In this document: one piece after another, positions 9,676-19,018 of the stretch | Numbering within the stretch: the first letter of the stretch is position 1 | Layout of the letters: every line of letters begins with the position of its first letter | Assembly (NCBI GenBank): GCA_029861785.1 | Contig: JAOTYR010000004.1 | Coordinates: 1 to 40,688 of the forward strand | Source of the DNA: Candidatus Nitrosopumilus sp. | GTDB lineage: Archaea; Thermoproteota; Nitrososphaeria; Nitrososphaerales; Nitrosopumilaceae | DNA length: 40,688 nt | Direction: 5' to 3' | Made by a program: the position numbers and the translations under genes | The notes under the pieces: model-generated | Database searches by the model: none | What the model saw: the letters and a program-made list of their open reading frames with translations, nothing else | What the model was told of the DNA's origin: nothing

Positions 9676-10586
9676 TTGAAAAACTTGTTTTCGTGCCGAA
9701 TTGAATCCATAAATCCTTGATGTTCTAACATCATCTCAATCATTTGATCCCTCAATTCAGGATCATTCATCATTAATTCAATTAGTGGTTCCATTATTTC
9801 ATTAATCATAAATCCCATATGACCTATATTGCCAAGCATTAATTCATGCATCTGATTTCTCATTTTTTCATTTATCCAAATATGGTGCATCATATCCTCC
9901 ATAATTTTGGGTTGATGAAAACCTGAATGATGATATAGACTATTTTGTTTGATTTCTGGGCACCATGAGCATTCACCTTTTTCGTACCAACCAGAAGTCA
10001 TTCCTTGACCCATGTTAGAACCCATTATTGGCTGATGAACAGAGTCCATCCAGCCAGGATGATCTTGAAAAGATATCATCATTTGATTGTGATTTTTCAT
10101 ATGTTCGATCATTTGTTCCCTCAATTCCGGAATTGTAATCATAGGACTCATGATATTTGTCATAAATTCTGAATTCTCTTTAAGTTGTAAAACAAAATTT
10201 GACATTGTTTGTTGCATTATTTTGGGATCATTTAAGATCATAGTATGCCAGTGATGCATTAATTGAGATGAATCAATCATACCGCTCATAAGATTAGTCA
10301 TCATATCTGGACGATTCATTAATTGAGATGAATCAAATTTTCCATATCCTCTATCGATTAGTTTTAGAAATGTTGAAGGAGTAACACATGCAGGAAATCC
10401 ATTAGATTTTTGTAATAAAATTAAACCTTCTTTACATTTCAAGCCATCTAGATCCACAAAAAGTTTCCATTGATGTTTTGGAGAGATAATCTGATTTTCT
10501 TGTGCAAATGATTTTTCGAATAAAAATGGTGCAGCTGACAAAATAAGAAAAAGCAGAAACACACATGGAGAAAAATTCACTGTCAT
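9672..10586 (-). CDS. Secreted Met/His-rich protein with 'CxxGL...PACV' N-terminal module
   Basis: Signal peptide; CKEGLILLQKSNGFPACVTPSTFLKLIDRGYG; repeated PELR[ED]QMIE and SSQLM motifs with many MM, MH and HH. Confidence 0.85.
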   Translation of the reverse strand: MTVNFSPCVFLLFLILSAAPFLFEKSFAQENQIISPKHQWKLFVDLDGLKCKEGLILLQKSNGFPACVTPSTFLKLIDRGYGKFDSSQLMNRPDMMTNLMSGMIDSSQLMHHWHTMILNDPKIMQQTMSNFVLQLKENSEFMTNIMSPMITIPELREQMIEHMKNHNQMMISFQDHPGWMDSVHQPIMGSNMGQGMTSGWYEKGECSWCPEIKQNSLYHHSGFHQPKIMEDMMHHIWINEKMRNQMHELMLGNIGHMGFMINEIMEPLIELMMNDPELRDQMIEMMLEHQGFMDSIRHENKFFN

Positions 10587-10635
10587 ACTTACTTTAAGTT
10601 AATTTTTCTTTAAATATTATTCGTATACGTTCAAA

Positions 10636-12099
10636 TTATGTAACAGGTCGTTCGACAAGTTTCCCATGACCTAGTTTTCCAATAACTTCAAAGTTTTCAG
10701 CCACTAATTGTCCACGTACAATTGTTTTAACAGGCCAACCTTTCAATTTCATTCCTTCATAAACGATGTAATCTGAATATCCTCCAAATAAATCAGATGA
10801 AACTTTGGCTTCTTTTTTTAAATCTATCATTGTAATGTCAGCATCAGAGCCTTTATCTAAAATTCCTTTTTTTGGATACATTCCAAAAATTTGTGAAGCA
10901 TTTTGGCTTGTGAACCTAACAAATTGTTCAAGTGATATCTTTCCTTTGTTTATTCCCTCACTAAGCAAAATAGGAATAATAGTTCCAATTCCAGGAAAAC
11001 CAGCTAAGGCATCCCATACATTTTCTCCACTCAACTTTAATTTGAGTTGGTTTGCAACATGATCAGTCCCAATGGTATCAATTGTGTTATTTGATAATGC
11101 AGTCCATATTGCTTGGTTATCTTTTTGTGTTCTTATAGGAGGCATTACTTTGGCAAGATATCCGTGTTGTTTCTCATAGGATAGCATAAGATAGTGAGGA
11201 CATGTTTCAACAAAAATTTTTGTTCCCAGTGCTTTTTCCGCTTCAATTTGTTTTAAGGCTCTTTCAGAACCAATATGAACAAAATAAATTGTACATCCAT
11301 AATCACGCCCATGCTTACAGACAGTTTCGATTGCTTTTGCTTCAAATTCTGGCGAACGACTTTCAGACCATGCAGATAACCCATCATGGTTTTTTTCCTT
11401 TGCATTTTTAATACCACATGCACAAGATTCGTAATCTTCGGCATGAACCAATACAGGGCATCCAAGAGAAGCCGCATTTTTTACAGTTTCTTTAACTATT
11501 TCATTATCGACATCCACAGTTGCAGATTCAAGTTCAGATGTATATGGTTTCATATCCATATAGACATGTCCGACATCTCCACCAAGATTCATGTAAATTT
11601 TAAAAGATGTAATTCCTTTTTTTATGCAATACTTCATTTCATCAATTTGTTGTTTTGAAAAAATTGATGCATGTATTGTATAATCTATATAATGATTTCT
11701 TGATGAAGCTTCTAACTGATCTGGTAAAGAAGATTGAAATGAATTTTCTAATCGAAGCATCCTCATCATTGTTGTGATTCCACCAATAGCTGCAGCATGC
11801 GATTCTGTTTTAGCAGCTTTGTCAATTGAGGAATACACTCCATAATGGACATGGGTGTCTATAGGTCCAGGAATAGAAATTAGTTCTTTTCCGTTAATTT
11901 TTTGATCACATGCTGGTAAATCATGCGTAAATCCAATAATTTTTCCATCATCAACTACTATATTCTTGTCAATAATGCCTTGAGGTAAAATTACATGTGA
12001 ATCTACGATTACAGTATCAAAGGTCATATCTAGTTTTTTACTTTGCAGTTTATTATGCGTTAAGATGAGAATAAGAATAAAAGATTTCAAGATCCTCAT
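10636..12099 (-). CDS. Dihydroorotase/allantoinase/hydantoinase-family cyclic amidohydrolase
   Basis: GPIDTHVHYG, FKIYMN, VLVHAEDYE, FVHIGSERAL, GTDHVANQ. Start probably M25 (about 12027). Confidence 0.88.
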   Translation of the reverse strand: MRILKSFILILILTHNKLQSKKLDMTFDTVIVDSHVILPQGIIDKNIVVDDGKIIGFTHDLPACDQKINGKELISIPGPIDTHVHYGVYSSIDKAAKTESHAAAIGGITTMMRMLRLENSFQSSLPDQLEASSRNHYIDYTIHASIFSKQQIDEMKYCIKKGITSFKIYMNLGGDVGHVYMDMKPYTSELESATVDVDNEIVKETVKNAASLGCPVLVHAEDYESCACGIKNAKEKNHDGLSAWSESRSPEFEAKAIETVCKHGRDYGCTIYFVHIGSERALKQIEAEKALGTKIFVETCPHYLMLSYEKQHGYLAKVMPPIRTQKDNQAIWTALSNNTIDTIGTDHVANQLKLKLSGENVWDALAGFPGIGTIIPILLSEGINKGKISLEQFVRFTSQNASQIFGMYPKKGILDKGSDADITMIDLKKEAKVSSDLFGGYSDYIVYEGMKLKGWPVKTIVRGQLVAENFEVIGKLGHGKLVERPVT

Positions 12100-12146
12100 G
12101 CTGGCATGTAGAAAATAATTAGAATCATTTTACTGCAAAAATAATT

Positions 12147-14492
12147 TTATTTTTTAGATTTAGTCATCTCTTCTACTATCATTTTCTTTTCAGGAATTGG
12201 GAGATGGATAAAAAACGAAGTACCTTTTCCGACCTCACTTTCAAGCAAAATCTTTCCATTTAGTCCTTCTGCAATTCCTTTACAAATCACTAGACCCAAT
12301 CCAGTACCTCCATGTTTTCGAGTTGCAGAGGTATCAATTTGATAGAATTTTTTGAAAATGCTTAATTGCTTTTCTTTAGGAATTCCAGGACCGTTATCGT
12401 GAACAGCAAAAATAATATTTTGTTCTTTTAATTCTGCTTCAACTGAAATCTTGCCCTGATTTGAAGGAACAAAATCAACTGAATTTCGAATTAAATTATC
12501 TAAAACTTGTCTTAATCGTTGTTTATCAGTATTCAACATAATATTTTTAGGATACTTTACAGAAAAGTCAATTTTTTTATTTTTCATTATATACCTGTTA
12601 TTTTCTTTTATTTCATCCATAAATTCGTCAAGGCTAAACTCAGTGATCAAAAATGACATTTTTTTCATATCTAATTTTTGAACATCAAGGAGATCACTAA
12701 TCAAACGTTCAAGTAATGTGGCATTGGATTCAATTTTTATTATAAAATCAACTTGATCATCATTTAGATGGCCAAAGGTATCTGTATCTTTTAGCATTTC
12801 GCAGTAGCCTTTGATTGGAACCAGGGGAGTATTTAGCTCATGTGTCATCATAGATGAGAACTCTTCTTTTTGTAGTTCTGATTCTTTGACATTTTTCAAT
12901 GCCTCTGATAATTTCTCCTCTAAGATTTTTTGATTTGTTATATCTGTAAGAATTGCAATAAATTGTTCTGGTTTACCATCATCACCTAGGAGAGGAGAAA
13001 TTGTTGCTTTTGACCAATAATACGAGTTGTCCTTTGCTTTATTTTTAATATCTCCCTTCCATGTTTTTCCCGCAAGAATTGTTTCCCACATATTTTTGAA
13101 AAATTCCTTATTATGATAATATGAACTAACAATTTTTGGGTTTTCGCCCAAAAGTTCTTCTCTTGAGAATTTTGAGACCTTGCAAAAATCATCATTAACA
13201 TAGATTATTGAACCATCAGTATCCGTGATTAAAACATTTGCAGACTTGTCTAAGGCCTCTTTGAAATTAGATAAATCTTCTTGTTGTTTTTTAATTAAGT
13301 TCATATTTTCTGTAAGAGCTCTGTTAGAATCTTCCAGTTTCCTTGTTTGTACCTTGACTAATCCCTTAAGATTGTCTTGTGTAGATTTCACATACTGAAG
13401 GAGCTTTTCAAATCCATTTGTTAGCTGATCTAATTCATTAGAAGAAGAATGGGGTTTTGTTTCTAGTTTGACATTGAAATTCCCCTTACGAATTTCATTC
13501 ATAGTTATGCTTAACTTCTTAATGGGATAGGATATCGACTTTGAGAAAAAAAATGCAAGTAAAACAACTCCTGCAAATAAAAATAAAAATACAGTAAATA
13601 ATTTAAATTGTAAATCATAGACTGGGGAAAATACCTTTTCCAATTCAATTTCTCCCACAATACACAGATTACCTTCTTCAAGTAATTTCATAATGCCAAG
13701 AACTTCTCTACCATCTTTGTTGATGTATTGTTCAGAAATTATATCTCCCATAAAACATCTATCAATTAATCTAGATTCTAAATTCCAATTTTGTGTATTA
13801 TATTTTAAAGAAGAATCACTGGTAATTTGACGAGAAGCATTATCAACTAGAAATATTTCATGATTATTTTCAAGGCCATCACGTAAATTTTCTGGCTCGA
13901 TTGCATTTAAGGAAGTTTGTATAGAAACAAGTCCTATTTTATTATTGTCTAAATCTTTGATATCTTCTGAAAAAGTTACATAGTTGCTACTAAATATGCG
14001 ATTTTTTTGTAGACCAGCAAATAAGATTTTTTGGCGATCAGATCCGGTTGAAAAATCGTTGGGTAATTTATGACCAATCAATTCTCGTTGAGTGCTAGCA
14101 ATTATGTTCCCATTGATATCTGAGAAGAAAATAATTTCAATGGATGATTTTGAATCATTGTCACCAAAATTGTTTAATGCATTTGATCTTGTCTCTACAA
14201 GCATAGAATCAATGTGGATTTGGATTTTGTCTAATGTTGAAGGATTTTTAATTTTGTTTGAATCAAGTTGAAAAGGAAAAAATGTTGAAGCAAATAACTT
14301 GGTTTGAGTATGTCTTGTGTCAAAATAGTGTTCTATATCGGTAATCTTTGATATCAACGAAGAATCAAGTGCTACTTGTTTTTGTAAAAATAAATCATCG
14401 GAGATTTCAGAAATGCTAATTCCCTCCAAAATCATTATTGGAATTAATGCGATACATAAAAACAGAATTACAAGTTTGGTGTTTATATTCAC
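12147..14492 (-). CDS. Membrane sensor histidine kinase (extracytoplasmic sensor, HAMP, PAS, HisKA, HATPase)
   Basis: Two TM segments; PAS; SSMMTHELNTPLVPIKGY H-box; DNGPGIP and GGTGLGLVICK. Confidence 0.93.
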   Translation of the reverse strand: MNINTKLVILFLCIALIPIMILEGISISEISDDLFLQKQVALDSSLISKITDIEHYFDTRHTQTKLFASTFFPFQLDSNKIKNPSTLDKIQIHIDSMLVETRSNALNNFGDNDSKSSIEIIFFSDINGNIIASTQRELIGHKLPNDFSTGSDRQKILFAGLQKNRIFSSNYVTFSEDIKDLDNNKIGLVSIQTSLNAIEPENLRDGLENNHEIFLVDNASRQITSDSSLKYNTQNWNLESRLIDRCFMGDIISEQYINKDGREVLGIMKLLEEGNLCIVGEIELEKVFSPVYDLQFKLFTVFLFLFAGVVLLAFFFSKSISYPIKKLSITMNEIRKGNFNVKLETKPHSSSNELDQLTNGFEKLLQYVKSTQDNLKGLVKVQTRKLEDSNRALTENMNLIKKQQEDLSNFKEALDKSANVLITDTDGSIIYVNDDFCKVSKFSREELLGENPKIVSSYYHNKEFFKNMWETILAGKTWKGDIKNKAKDNSYYWSKATISPLLGDDGKPEQFIAILTDITNQKILEEKLSEALKNVKESELQKEEFSSMMTHELNTPLVPIKGYCEMLKDTDTFGHLNDDQVDFIIKIESNATLLERLISDLLDVQKLDMKKMSFLITEFSLDEFMDEIKENNRYIMKNKKIDFSVKYPKNIMLNTDKQRLRQVLDNLIRNSVDFVPSNQGKISVEAELKEQNIIFAVHDNGPGIPKEKQLSIFKKFYQIDTSATRKHGGTGLGLVICKGIAEGLNGKILLESEVGKGTSFFIHLPIPEKKMIVEEMTKSKK

Positions 14493-14688
14493 TTCAATAA
14501 CCTCTAATTTTAGGTATGTCTTTTTTCTTCTGATTTATTTTAGGAAATTTAGAAGATTGAACATCTTTGAGATTCTCAATTAAAATTTTAAATGGTTTAA
14601 TGGGATAATATTTTTTTTTTTGTGAATGTAAATCGTTTTGTTTTGCTAAGAGAGGTTTCAATTAAATTCAAAAAAAAATAAAAATTCC

Positions 14689-15045
14689 TCAACTCGTAAT
14701 TGCTGTTAAGAGTTCATTAAGTTGTATTGGTTTTTTCAAACAACCCTGAATACCCTCTTTCTTTAACAAATCATTAATCTGGCTAGTAGTAAAGGCAGTA
14801 GCAGAAAATATTACAATTTTCTGGTCTTTTAGAATATTTTCTGTTTCTAGAGTTTGAATAATATCAATTCCACTAAATTCTGGCATGGAGATATCCAGAA
14901 GAACAATGTCAAATTTTTGTTCTTTAATACGCTCTAATCCATCTCTTGGATCATTTGTAACTACATTATCAAATCCTTTCGCCTTGAGGAATTTAGAAAG
15001 GAGACCAGTAATGTCTCTATTATCATCAACTATGAGTACTTTCAC
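14689..15045 (-). CDS. Stand-alone response regulator receiver domain
   Basis: VLIVDDNRDI, DIVLLDISMPEFSGID, FSATAFT, LKKPI. Confidence 0.94.
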   Translation of the reverse strand: MKVLIVDDNRDITGLLSKFLKAKGFDNVVTNDPRDGLERIKEQKFDIVLLDISMPEFSGIDIIQTLETENILKDQKIVIFSATAFTTSQINDLLKKEGIQGCLKKPIQLNELLTAITS

Positions 15046-15203
15046 AATCTAAAACGTTAGCTTGTCCTTTATAGCAAAATGTTTGTTCATATACTACAGA
15101 AGTTTAACCTAACCAAAATAAGGAGTTATTTTCCATTTTTATTTTTTTAAATTAGAATTGGTTTTAGAGAATGAATAAAAATGGAGGAAAGAGGGGAAGA
15201 ACA

Positions 15204-15275
15204 GGGCCGGTGGTTTAGGGGCATAATGTCGCGTTCGCAACGCGAATGTCGGGGGTCCGATTCCCCCCCGGTCCA
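15204..15275 (+). tRNA. tRNA-Ala(CGC)
   Basis: Acceptor GGGCCGG/CCGGTCC with G3:U70 wobble; anticodon arm TCGCG-TTCGCAA-CGCGA; T arm GGGGG-TCCGATT-CCCCC. Confidence 0.95.
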
Positions 15276-15310
15276 CTAATCCCAGAAACTATTATACATT
15301 AACAAAAGAT

Positions 15311-15679
15311 ATGAAGTTCATGGAAGTCTTTGATGGGAAAAAAGCCGCTCAAGAATACATGTCAAAGCATACCTTGGCTTTTTCAACACCAGAGTTAACT
15401 CTAATGAGATTCGCATTTTGGTTAGGAGACACAGTACCAGATCCTAAAAATAAAGAAAATTCCATTCCTAGAATGTTAACATTTATGACAGAACAAGATT
15501 TTGCACCTGTTCTAATTGATGATGAGACATATGTTCCAACAGGCGCTGTAAAGAACTCCGGAAAGATGTATGGTAATCCAAGTCTGGAAAATGTAACTAA
15601 AGGTAAATTTTGTTCGGAATGTGGAGCAAAACTCTCATCTACTGCAAAGTTTTGTCCTGAATGTGGTACAACCCAGTAA
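15311..15679 (+). CDS. Hypothetical protein with C-terminal double zinc ribbon
   Basis: FCSECGAKLSSTAKFCPECGTTQ. Confidence 0.8.
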   Translation: MKFMEVFDGKKAAQEYMSKHTLAFSTPELTLMRFAFWLGDTVPDPKNKENSIPRMLTFMTEQDFAPVLIDDETYVPTGAVKNSGKMYGNPSLENVTKGKFCSECGAKLSSTAKFCPECGTTQ

Positions 15680-15694
15680 TAATTAAAAATAATT

Positions 15695-16216
15695 TTATAG
15701 TTTATTTCCACATTTTGTGCAAAACTTTGCATTAGGCCGAAGTGAGGAACCACAAGAAGGACATCCATTAATGTCTCTTGTTTGTCTAGGCATGAGTGCA
15801 GGATCGGGAGTTGGTAATGTTCCTGGATCTCCAAATGCTTCTTGGGCGGATACAATTCCTGGAGGTCCACCTACTGGATTTGCAGCTGTTCCTGCTCTTG
15901 GAGGTACTATTCCAGGACTTCCCATCATTCCAGGTTGTCCCATTCCTGGCATCAATCCAGGTGATTGAGTATTTCCAGAATCAGTTTTTAGAGATTTTCT
16001 TATTTCAAAGATTACCTTGATTGCTAAAAATTCTAAAGCAGAATATGCTACAACATAATCTCCTAGTCTTTGAAAGAATTCTTTGTCACTAATTTGACCT
16101 TGTTTGTACATATTGTTTGTGTCAAGAAACGACTCATAGTATCCCTGAGATTCATCAAACAAGGTTTCCAATTTATCAAAAAGCATGTTAAGGGTATCTA
16201 CTTGACCAAATGACAT
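15695..16216 (-). CDS. Hypothetical protein: helical N-terminus, Pro/Gly/Met linker, C-terminal zinc ribbon
   Basis: PGMGQPGMMGSPGIVPPRAGTAANPVGGPPG linker; CPSCGSSLRPNAKFCTKCGNKL. Confidence 0.8.
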   Translation of the reverse strand: MSFGQVDTLNMLFDKLETLFDESQGYYESFLDTNNMYKQGQISDKEFFQRLGDYVVAYSALEFLAIKVIFEIRKSLKTDSGNTQSPGLMPGMGQPGMMGSPGIVPPRAGTAANPVGGPPGIVSAQEAFGDPGTLPTPDPALMPRQTRDINGCPSCGSSLRPNAKFCTKCGNKL

Positions 16217-16394
16217 ATCCAGACTTTTCTTATGGAATATTAATTACTTTAGGATCATTTTATGCCGTCTCAAATCTGAAATTTATCAATTATGCCTAAT
16301 TCATTCTTAGAGATTCACTCGCTAGTCAGAAAATTCATTATAGCATTCAAAGAATTAGAGTTTTTCTGAATTTAAGGAAATGAAAAACATGAAT

Positions 16395-16502
16395 CTATAG
16401 ATCAAGAAGACTAGCTAACATCAAAGCCAAGGAGAAATTGGCCCATATTGCAAAGCTAAATCCAATTAATTTAAGATTATGTACTACTGTCCTATCGCCC
16501 AA
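16395..16502 (-). CDS. Candidate 35-aa single-pass membrane microprotein (TTG start)
   Basis: Read from sequence: MGDRTVVHNLKLIGFSFAIWANFSLALMLASLLDL; A/T-rich TATTAA about 28 nt upstream of TTG; sits in an otherwise empty 380-bp gap. Confidence 0.35.
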   Translation of the reverse strand: MGDRTVVHNLKLIGFSFAIWANFSLALMLASLLDL

Positions 16503-16599
16503 TAGGTATTATTTGTTGAATTTCTTAATAAGGATTAATCTCTGTTAGATTAATTTTGATACAATCTTGAAAACAAAAAGAAAAAAACAGATGATAAGA

Positions 16600-16929
16600 T
16601 TAGGCTTGAAGAGCTCTATCAATCATATTTTTGTAGGATTCTTTGGATGCGGCACCAACTTGCTGGCTGACTATTTCACCCTTATTTAGAAGAATTAAAG
16701 TTGGAATGCTAAAGACATTGTATTTTGAGGCTAAATCATTAGCTTCATCTACATTGACTTTGACAAACTTTACTTTACCTTCATAATCAGTTGCCAATTC
16801 TTCAACTACAGGGCCAACCATTCTACATGGACCACACCATTCGGCCCAAAAGTCAACAAAGACAGGAATATCAGAATTAACTACATCGATTTCCCAAGAC
16901 TTTGTATCAGAAACTTGTGTTACTCCCAT
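16600..16929 (-). CDS. trxA: Thioredoxin
   Basis: VDFWAEWCGPCRMVGPVVEELA, FSIPTLILLNKGEIV. Confidence 0.95.
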   Translation of the reverse strand: MGVTQVSDTKSWEIDVVNSDIPVFVDFWAEWCGPCRMVGPVVEELATDYEGKVKFVKVNVDEANDLASKYNVFSIPTLILLNKGEIVSQQVGAASKESYKNMIDRALQA

Positions 16930-17058
16930 TATAATTATACTAAATCAAAGATACCTAAAAATGTTAACCAGAATAAATACAACATCTTTGGCAATAATTA
17001 GAATGAAACTAATTGAATTTTCATATATACTTAAATGACGTTTTAGAAAATCTGAAAT

Positions 17059-17838
17059 ATGAGTGCTGAACTTAGACTCAAAAAATTAAGAGGTTCTGGA
17101 GGCTATGTAATGGCAACTATTAATGACGAACAACAAATGAAAGGAAATCTTGGAGGTCCTGATTTATTTTTAGCTCCAATTGGCCGATTAGACTCAGAAA
17201 TTATTACTAAACATTTTTGCAATACATGTGAAAAAGAGTTTGAAGGCTCACCAAAAATTGAATATGAGAATCCAAATGAGGAAGTAGCAGAGAATCTAAT
17301 TCTTGCAGAAAAAGGACAATACATTTGTAATAACTGTAATTCAACCATTGCAGAATATAGAGAATTTAGAAAACAAGATGAAATTCAAGAGATTGGATCT
17401 GCAAAACCACTAGAAAATGTAACACAATCAACACAGGTACCACCTGAATCTGTAATTCAAGAACCAGCACAAATTACAACTCAGATTGAACAAGTTTCAA
17501 CCGAGACTTCATCCTCTAATAAAGCAACAGAACCTTCGCCAGTTGGATCAGTTAGTTCAATTGAAGGATTAGGAGTGTATAATGAAAATGCAAAAAAGAT
17601 TGGAGTCGCAAAACAAGTAGGAATTGATTCAAATCAAACAATGGTTTTACAAATTACAAAAAATGACGGAACTGAGGGGAGTGTTCCTTGGAATAGTATA
17701 GGAAAAGTAGGAGACGTTATTCTTTTAGGCAATGTTGCTGCCCCACAAGATAACCCACCTGGAAAATGCTCTAGTTGTGGGTTTGTGAATAGTGAAGGTT
17801 CAAAGTTTTGTGAAGAGTGCGGAACAAAACTACAATAA
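17059..17838 (+). CDS. Hypothetical multi-zinc-ribbon protein with PRC-barrel-like region
   Basis: CNTCEKEFEG...CNNC; GVYNENAKKIGVAKQVG...VPWNSIGKVGDVILLG; CSSCGFVNSEGSKFCEECGTKLQ. Confidence 0.75.
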   Translation: MSAELRLKKLRGSGGYVMATINDEQQMKGNLGGPDLFLAPIGRLDSEIITKHFCNTCEKEFEGSPKIEYENPNEEVAENLILAEKGQYICNNCNSTIAEYREFRKQDEIQEIGSAKPLENVTQSTQVPPESVIQEPAQITTQIEQVSTETSSSNKATEPSPVGSVSSIEGLGVYNENAKKIGVAKQVGIDSNQTMVLQITKNDGTEGSVPWNSIGKVGDVILLGNVAAPQDNPPGKCSSCGFVNSEGSKFCEECGTKLQ

Positions 17839-17880
17839 TTTAATTGAATTTAATCAAAGGTAAAAAATGTGTGAAGATAA

Positions 17881-18588
17881 TTGGCGAAAAGATCTATTAA
17901 AAAAAGTGTAATCAAGGATATTGTAATCGTAGCTATTGGAGTATTCGTAATATGGATTGGATTAATAGCAGCTTTTGGTACTCAAAATCCGTTTTATGTG
18001 GTAGCAAGTGGAAGCATGATCCCAGAATTACAGGTCTATGATGTGTTGGTAGTTCAAGGACATATTACATTTGAAGAGATTCAAATTGGAGATATTATAG
18101 TATTTGATCGTCCGTCGGGACATGATAGAGTAATAGTTCATAGAGTGGTATCCATTACAGATGATAATCCAAAAACTATTAGAACTAAGGGAGACAACAA
18201 TGTAGCTTCTATTCCAGGAACTGATTTCCCTATTACAGAAAAGGAATACATTGGAAAAGTTCAATTTAAAATTCCACAAATTGGGTATGTGACTCAAGTT
18301 TTGAAACCCCCCACCAACTATATTCTAATAGCTTTAGTAATAGGAGTTATGATAGTAAAGGAAATCATAAAACGAAGAAATGTAAAAGATCTTTCTTTAA
18401 CTGATCCTTTAAAATCTAAAAACTCAGACTCGTTAGAAGATTATTCAGATCTTGACACAATAAAAAAAGACACTGCATACTCCAAACATTCGAATTCAAA
18501 AATTGTTAATGATAAAAATACTGAATCTTTGAAAGATCTGAAAAACAATGAAAAAAAATCTACTAATAGTAAGGATAAGGAAAATTAA
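17881..18588 (+). CDS. Signal peptidase I (archaeal/ER type)
   Basis: VASGSMIPELQVYDVLVVQ (catalytic Ser), VIVHRVVSI, RTKGDNN; TTG start. Confidence 0.92.
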   Translation: MAKRSIKKSVIKDIVIVAIGVFVIWIGLIAAFGTQNPFYVVASGSMIPELQVYDVLVVQGHITFEEIQIGDIIVFDRPSGHDRVIVHRVVSITDDNPKTIRTKGDNNVASIPGTDFPITEKEYIGKVQFKIPQIGYVTQVLKPPTNYILIALVIGVMIVKEIIKRRNVKDLSLTDPLKSKNSDSLEDYSDLDTIKKDTAYSKHSNSKIVNDKNTESLKDLKNNEKKSTNSKDKEN

Positions 18589-18826
18589 TTAGCATTTTTC
18601 AAAATGGAATCAATTCTTTGATTTTTTGCCCATCATTTTTCATTGTTTTCTGATGTATTTTATTTAGTTATTACCTTTGACACTGAAAATTTGGGAATAA
18701 ATGATGGTTTATGTAAAAATTAACATTTGTTTGAAAAATTTTTAAAATTAGAATAAATTTAAAGAAATTTTGTCCTAGTCTTTATCAATTTTGGTTCGAA
18801 TTAAAAAATATGGGGGATAAAGTCAA

Positions 18827-18961
18827 ATGAAGGAAGATTTTGCTGAATACACAAAATGCCTATTGTGTAATCAAGCTCTGTTATATTGTGATTGTAGTTG
18901 TCCATATTGTGGAAAAAGAGAAGATTGCAATTGTGAGCTAAGGTCAATTCGCATTACCTAA
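18827..18961 (+). CDS. 44-aa Cys-rich microprotein
   Basis: Read from sequence: MKEDFAEYTKCLLCNQALLYCDCSCPYCGKREDCNCELRSIRIT (8 Cys); absent from ORF track. Confidence 0.6.
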   Translation: MKEDFAEYTKCLLCNQALLYCDCSCPYCGKREDCNCELRSIRIT

Positions 18962-19018
18962 AAGAAATGAAGTTTACACTACCGTTTAAGATACAATTTA
19001 TTTAATGATAATTAACTT

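Noticed and set aside
15349-15870. 173-aa minus-strand ORF
   Set aside because: Mostly antisense/out-of-frame overlap with two supported zinc-ribbon genes; composition looks like shadow translation.
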